This document shows, piece after piece, positions 54,204-60,000 of a stretch of 60,000 nucleotides of DNA (within the stretch, counting starts at the first letter, position 1; every line of letters begins with the position of its first letter). A model generated the notes under the pieces. It was given only the letters and a program-made list of their open reading frames with translations, searched no databases and was not told the DNA's origin. The translations under genes were made by a program, and so were the position numbers. The stretch is from Phoronis australis (Eukaryota; Phoronida; Phoronidae): positions 1,176,218-1,236,217 of the forward strand of contig NMRA01000015.1 in NCBI GenBank assembly GCA_002633005.1, read 5' to 3'.

Positions 54204-57200
54204 GTATGTTATCAGAATGTGCGCTTGTGTTCTAATATATCACTGTTGAGATGTGCTCTTTAAAGGCACCTACTGCTGTATTGGGGGGGGGGAGGTTATT
54301 AATGAAACTAAATTTTTTACATTACCCACAATCCCACACCGTGCCAAATACTTGTTTGTCACTCTACTGTGTAGCAAACTCTTTGTTGATACTGTGGAAG
54401 TGCGTACACAGTGGGGTGCACAGGTTTGGTGATGCCCGGGGCATTTTTCATTGGATTCCCCCTCTACTTAAATGCATGGACCCCAGTATTTAGAAAAGTA
54501 AAAACTTTGAAACATAAAATAAAAACTTTATTCACTTTAACTACAAATCAGTCACAATTTCAAAAAGTTTTGTTGATTTGATGCCCTGGCAATATGTATG
54601 CCCAGCGCCATTGCCCTGTGGCCCCCTCTCAAGTGCACGCTACTCTGGGCTTGCATGAACGAATATCGTAGAAATTGAAGCTGTGACAATGGAAGATCAT
54701 CCCGATAAAAATATTTTGAAGGTTACTACAAATACTTGCAACTCCAATGAAAGTAGAAAAGAAGAAATCAGATTGGCTATTAATTTTTAGTGTTAAATGT
54801 GGAAAGCAGTTTTCAAACATCTTGGACCACACACATAAAGCTGAACATAGTGTATGCAGCTGGTGGCTACAATTTTACATACAATTTGCAATGGCTGAAC
54901 AAGCAAGAACTATATTTCGTCTTTATTGTCACAACAGTAATTTTTGTATCAAAGGATAATGCATCTTGTCACATGACATGCGTGTACATTGTGTCATAAT
55001 CGTCTGCTTTGCTCGTGTTGCTGCTTGTCACTGTGGCATTGTTTTACACACGGCATGAAAGAAATCGTTATTAAAATTCAAACAATAACTTGAAACTTGA
55101 AAGGAGTCTTAAGGCTGGTTGAAAGAACCACACAGTCACCAATAAAGTGGTGTGCTGAGGAAGAGTATTGAGAAGGTATCTTCGAACTGATCACCCAGCA
55201 AATCAGTAATTTTAATGGTGAGTTGTAAACTACTAGTGTTAGTGGAAACTCAGATGCTGAAAAAGACTTACTCATCAACAAAATCTGATGCCCTCTTAGG
55301 ACTGGATATTAAGAAATAAATTGAGATTATTTTTAAGACTTGAATGAACCAGTTTATTGTACCTGTTTGTGTAGTTATTACTGCCAGGCTCACCTACCTG
55401 ACACAAATACAATAATTTATTGAAAATTGTATTTTTTTAAAGTCACAATGAGTAATCCAGAATTCTGCAGATCTGAAGAATTATGCCCCCATAATGTCCC
55501 CATACACACCTCCTCCCCCCCCTCCCCCCATTGGAAACCTCTACGATTCCATTTGGCGCAGCGTGTTAAAAATGATATCTCACACAGGAAATACAACTCA
55601 GAAGTAGGAAAAGCACTTAGTTCTTTGTGTAAATCAAAACATTGTTGTTGAAACTCTTAAGCCATTTTGCCCATACAATTATTGTCACCCGTATCTGAAA
55701 AACATTGGAGAAGAGGTTTAGTTCTACAACAGTACTGTTATTTGCAACTTACTAACATGCAGACAATTTTTGACACATTATTCATCAATTGTAACTAATT
55801 GTTTTTTTTAAAGACCAATTGAAATTGGTCTTTAACCTCATTGCTATTTATACAAAGTAATCAACAAATGTTGAGAAATCTGAAAATTTATATTATAGTG
55901 AAACAGTAAACAAATCATATAGGCAGCTACAGACCTTTATGTAATCAAACAGACAGAGTTAAATTACAGACAGAATAAGAACAGTGATACAGAAGAATTC
56001 AATGAAGGCAATTTTGGTCAAATCAGCACACATTTTATTAACAGCAAACATAAAAGAATTCAAACCTTTTAGTTTATTTCTGTAAGATCAAAATTAATAA
56101 AGAAAATTCGTCAAACATGAAGCGTGACACAGTAATGTCAATTCCCAGTACATCAGACAGGGCAGGTGAGGTATGTTCTCTCATTCCATTCACATGACTG
56201 TAATCAATAGTCGAGACAATCACCAATTTCAGCCCTGGACTCGGAACATACCAACTTATCATTTTACAAGAGAAATGCCAGAAATATGTAATGAAACTAA
56301 TACAACAGTGATTCAGCTGGTGAGACACCCGAGGTTTGTAATGAGTGACAAGATCGTAGCTTCACACTTCTGATTAAATTTTCAGTATTTTTTTCCATTA
56401 AAAATCCTTAAAAAGCTTCAAAACATTTTCAAGGGTAAATCAACGTGTCAAACTGATCAAAAATGTCCTCAAATAGGTAACATTTCCCCTTTCAGTATGT
56501 ATCCACCTTGTGCTGTCTTGGTGGTCACATGGTTAGTAAAGCTTAAGGTGACAATCTTGATACAGTAAACAGTGATGACAAACACCTTGACAAGAACAAC
56601 AAGCAGAATCTGAAATCTCAAACAACACAAGACTAATTGGCCTTTATGTTTTAGTTAAGTCATCAAAACACTTATCAATAACATTTTACCTGAAAACAAA
56701 CACCAACACAGCAAGAGGCCAGGCCAACACCGCAAACTTGTTAACACTTAATACAGAAAATAGAGTAAGAAATCAGCACAACTTTAACTTTGACCTTCAC
56801 AATATCAGCAACTCAAATACAACCATGATAGTAACACAAAACAAGCCAAACCACAATCAACCACACTGACACTTTGCCACAATACTTAAACTTATTTGCA
56901 AATTGGGATGATAGCAATAAAAACAATAATTAGCATGAAACTTATTTTTGAAAAACAATCTGAAATTGAACCGAAGATTCGAATGCCTTGGATAATTACA
57001 ACCAAAACAGGTATTGGCATTTTTCCAAACTAATAACACATATGACTATGGTCAGGATGACCTTACCATGACTGGTACGTTCATCCTGCTTTGTCGTAAC
57101 CCGCAAATGCAATATGACTTGAAGCATAGCGGGACATCTACAGTTCAAAGCGTACACTCATGGTTGCCGATTTCAGCTCAATCACTTAAGAATTAGGATC

Positions 57201-57924
57201 TGCACAAACATACACGAGTCAGCAACAAAATATAATTCACCAAGCAAATTGTGAATTTTGACAATTTTGATTTTCGCTTCTAACAGATGATGTAGTAGAG
57301 CACTGAACAAACAAAACAATCCTTCAATTGCACATGGATTCTCACTTAACAACAACAACCAACTAAAATTCTGATAAAAGTGATGAAAGCCAATGGTGTA
57401 AGACAAGAAATTACACAGTATAAATTAATAACCAACTGGCATGGCTACTGTTATGTCAAATTGTCTACTCTGGAGATAAACTGTGGGTAATTATGTCCGA
57501 ATATTTTTGGCACATACTGTAAATAATATAGACATTTATGCCATGATCATATTTGCTTTGGCTCGATTCCAATTACTGTAGCCTTCTCTCAGGACCAGTA
57601 ATGAGCAGTAGATAACACAAAACATTTTAATAAGGTGGTTAAACCATTCTGTAATTAGAATTTTGCTGCAATAACAGTTATTAGCATTCATTTTCACTAC
57701 TAACAGAATTAGGCCTAATGATGGAGAAACAGCACTTTTTCCCATTACTTTTATCAAGTACCATATTTGCAAATTGTCACAAAATAGCACTTAACATCTT
57801 TGCGACAGAGCAAATGTAGCAAGTTTAAAAAATAACCAAAGATATTTAATCAACAAGAACAGGTGGTCACAAAGCAACGTGCCAAACTGCTCGACATCAC
57901 ACCTAGTCCCTATCAAGTCCAACA
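54204..57924. other. Intergenic region and probable 3' UTR of the USP16/45-type gene
   Basis: The two flanking genes converge here. Minus-strand AATAAA hexamers at 56073-56078, 56034-56039, 55353-55358 and 54527-54532 could each end the USP transcript; none is clearly best. No coding exon is recognised. Confidence 0.5.
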
Positions 57925-58266
57925 TCAACAAATCCTCTCATAAAACAACAAGTAAGCCTGACATTTCAGCACCCTCTCTTCACTCACGGATTCTACATGG
58001 GAGTCACTGATGTGATACCAACTGCCATGACACTCCTGTTCACGAGACGGCTCGGTGGACGTATGTGAAAGTTTTTCAGACTCCTTCTCAAGCTCGTCGA
58101 TGGTTACATCGTGCCCGAGACCGTTGGCTTGAAGAAAATTTGTGAGGAGATCACTATGAGGCCTGGCCTTGACATACGCTGTGTAGTGTCCTCCGTGAAG
58201 ACGGCCGCCATGAACAACGACACCATACAGCCTGTAAAGCACCTTGACCTGACCCGGGTTGACACC
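57925..58266 (-). CDS. USP16: USP16/45 last exon: His/Asp boxes and stop
   Basis: The acceptor TCTCTTCAG precedes 58266; phase 0. It encodes GVNPGQVKVLYRLYGVVVH, then the His box, an insert of about 50 residues rich in Glu/Ser (LEKESEKLSHTSTEPSREQE), then WYHISDSHV and the C-terminus; stop at 57925. The insert between the His and Asp boxes occurs in this subfamily too. Confidence 0.92.
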   Translation of the reverse strand, partial: GVNPGQVKVLYRLYGVVVHGGRLHGGHYTAYVKARPHSDLLTNFLQANGLGHDVTIDELEKESEKLSHTSTEPSREQECHGSWYHISDSHVESVSEERVLKCQAYLLFYERIC

Positions 58267-59012
58267 CTGAAGAGACAGAAAATGGTAACAATAAATAATG
58301 AAGGGTTATTTAACTTTTCAAGTTAAAGCTTTCTAACACAGTGCAAAAATACATAACGACAATAAACCTGGTATAATAACATACAAACACTTTAAATACA
58401 TCATATATTTCTGAGTGCAGTCATTCCACAGGCACAAGTGATGAACAAGCTAGGATAGACATTCATCATCTCTACATTTTATACTAATTTGTATAGTAAC
58501 AGCTGACTGCAGAATTTGTATTTGGACACTACTCACAGAAACTCAGTCAAAATGGAGGTTACTGACAGGAAGTAGCTCTACATGGACTCATTACACATAA
58601 CATTGCAGCCTAATGAAGACCACTGGATTCAGTCTTAATGCCATTTTGTATTCAAAGGCGTCGTTGACACAGAATAAGAAGGTTGCGCACAACTTGGTAC
58701 ATCTCAAATTCATGAGACAATTGATGCCGCTGATTCAAGTTGCACCATGGTATCAGTATGCACCATGGTATCAGTATGCACCATGGTATCAGTATGCACC
58801 ATGGTATCAGTATGTACCATGGTATCAGTATGCACCATGGTATCAGTATGCACCATGGTATCAGTATGCACCATGTTAGTTTGCGCCGTGTCAAGAATGT
58901 AATGTATCATAAGGATTATACCTACTCTACATTTAGATGAACAAAACGGTGCAAGATCCAGCTCGACTGGGAACTCAACAATTTTGTTGTTCTTGCGAAG
59001 GCCATAACCAAT
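57925..59012 (-). CDS. USP16: USP16/USP45-type ubiquitin carboxyl-terminal hydrolase, C-terminal part
   Basis: The last two exons of a cysteine-protease deubiquitinase; the remainder lies beyond the right edge. The frame reads LDLAPFCSSKCR, then VLYRLYGVVVHGGRLHGGHY and TAYVKAR, then after a charged insert WYHISDSHVESVSEERVL and QAYLLFYERIC. GGHYTAY holds the catalytic His and ISDSHV the third active-site residue (Asp) of the USP fold. Ending at QAYLLFYER is typical of USP16 and USP45; USP16 removes ubiquitin from histone H2A in vertebrates. I cannot separate the USP16 from the USP45 lineage, and invertebrates may have a single ancestral copy. The catalytic Cys box and the zinc-finger (ZnF-UBP) are outside the window. 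Confidence 0.9.
58743..58876. repeat. 18-bp minisatellite, about 7.5 copies
   Basis: Units of CACCATGGTATCAGTATG, one with a C-to-T change, lie in the intron between the two USP exons. The periodic open frames on both strands come from the unit length, a multiple of three, not from a gene. Confidence 0.93.
58926..59012 (-). CDS. USP16: USP16/45 penultimate exon
   Basis: Acceptor ACTTCCAG, donor AGA|GTAGGT, phase 0 at both ends, 29 codons: IGYGLRKNNKIVEFPVELDL then APFCSSKCR. It matches the USP16 stretch between the zinc-ribbon-side strand and the His box ([20 protein letters not shown] type). Confidence 0.88.
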
Positions 59013-59651
59013 CTGGAAGTAAGCAAAAATCTCAACACATTTAGTCATTCAAATATTCATTTACCCACTACATCATTTAACAGGTCAGTCTGCAAAATCA
59101 TTTATTTTTATCTTACTTCACTGTGGGCGAAAAATAATTGTAGTTCATGGTCAGATCAAAGAAATGCCCACGATTGCTTTCAGTGTTTGCTCATATTGAA
59201 ATATACCGTGCTTTAAGACTGACAGGTGCTGTTTAGACCCTTAGTTCCCCAGAGTTTTTGCCTCCTCAAGACAGGGTTACTCTGCTGAGGGTTTTTGCAA
59301 CAACTCACCACAGCAGAGAATTGAAACCAGAAGCTCACAGCTGTCGCCCTAATGCTTTCAGATTATGTAGATTATGATTGACAACCATATATAATTAGCC
59401 ACATATCTATAAAACTATTAGATTTTAACTCAGTAAAACTGTATATTTTCTGAACGTAGAATCCTGTAGAATTTGATTTTTGCCATTAATTGGATCATAT
59501 GACCACAAATGGACCACATGACCACATGTTTTAGTGCAATTCAGCTAAAAAGGACGATACATCGATAGCAAAACCACGATATCAATAAGAAACATGACGT
59601 AAAAATTTGTATACACCCATAAATCACACACACAGACACACAGACAGAAAA

Positions 59652-59682
<31 letters not shown>

Positions 59683-60000
59683 CACATTCACATATGCTCT
59701 AACACAGTCACATACGCACACAGAGAGACAGGCAGGCAGGCAGACAGACAGACACACATTCACACATGCTCTAACACAGTCACATACGCACACAGGCAGG
59801 CAGGCAGGCAGGCAGAGGCAGGCANACACACACACACGCACGCACGCACGCACGCACAGAGTCACAAATGCTCTAATGCAGTCATATATGCAAACAAACA
59901 CTCACCCACACACACAAACACAGTCTCATGAACACCAACACACAGTCACATACAAACACACGCATGTACGCTCACATAAATGCACATAACAGGTGATATA
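59013..60000. other. Intron of the USP16/45-type gene running off the window
   Basis: No exon is recognised up to the right edge. The second half is a compound simple-sequence repeat. Confidence 0.5.
59625..59960. repeat. Compound microsatellite (CAGA, CAGG, CA, GCAC units)
   Basis: Runs of CAGACAGACAGA, GGCAGGCAGGCA, CACACA and GCACGCACGCAC, interspersed with two copies of a segment with ATGCTCTAACACAGTCACAT. One undetermined base at 59825 lies within it. The Cys-rich minus-strand frame it yields is spurious. Confidence 0.9.

Noticed and set aside
58652-59048. Repetitive Met-Val-His-Thr-Asp and Trp-Tyr-Gln frames on both strands
   Set aside because: They come from the 18-bp repeat in the USP intron. 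Only 58926-59012 of this stretch is coding.
59545-59901. Cys/Val-rich 118-codon minus frame
   Set aside because: Translation of a CAGA/CAGG/CA microsatellite with an undetermined base.

Overview
This is nuclear DNA of an animal, almost certainly an invertebrate. It is AT-rich with long introns and GT-AG splice sites, and it carries parts of three intron-rich genes of clearly animal type: an R-SNARE of the VAMP1/2/3 (synaptobrevin) group, a long EF-hand protein of the EFCAB6 type, and the C-terminus of a USP16/USP45-type deubiquitinase. Many small inverted-repeat elements, minisatellites, one THAP-bearing DNA transposon and an apparently allelic unmerged duplication fit a highly polymorphic marine invertebrate (lancelet, other deuterostome or lophotrochozoan). 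I cannot fix the species from sequence alone.

Layout. 1-8183: no supported gene; downstream flank and possible 3' UTR of the minus-strand VAMP gene. 8184-31003 (minus): complete VAMP coding region. It has a start codon split by intron 1 (AT|G), four exons for the N-terminus and SNARE motif, three alternative 52-base transmembrane exons (14470-14521, 13830-13881, 12720-12771) and a last exon giving a Pro/Gly/Gln-rich tail beyond the membrane. A further homologue of the last SNARE exon, with its own hydrophobic segment and stop codon, lies at 17452-17633. A 2.7-kb THAP transposon (8972-11675) sits in the final intron. 31005-31340: compact divergent promoter region with an RFX X-box-like site. 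31572-53002 (plus): complete EFCAB6-type gene, 26 coding exons, 1533 residues, read here as 13 tandem EF-hand pairs. 52620-53184 is repeated at 53186-53750 across a single N, most likely an assembly artefact. 54198-54203: probable poly(A) signal. 57925-59012 (minus): last two exons of the USP16/45-type gene, which continues past the right edge.

The main discovery is in the VAMP gene. Three tandemly arranged exons of identical length and phase each encode a different 17-residue core of the membrane anchor. Including two would break the frame, so the gene is built for mutually exclusive choice of the SNARE transmembrane domain. With the alternative terminal-type exon at 17.5 kb this gives up to four membrane anchors on one SNARE. 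All exon models are read by eye from splice consensus, frame continuity and family recognition; no alignment or transcript data were available.
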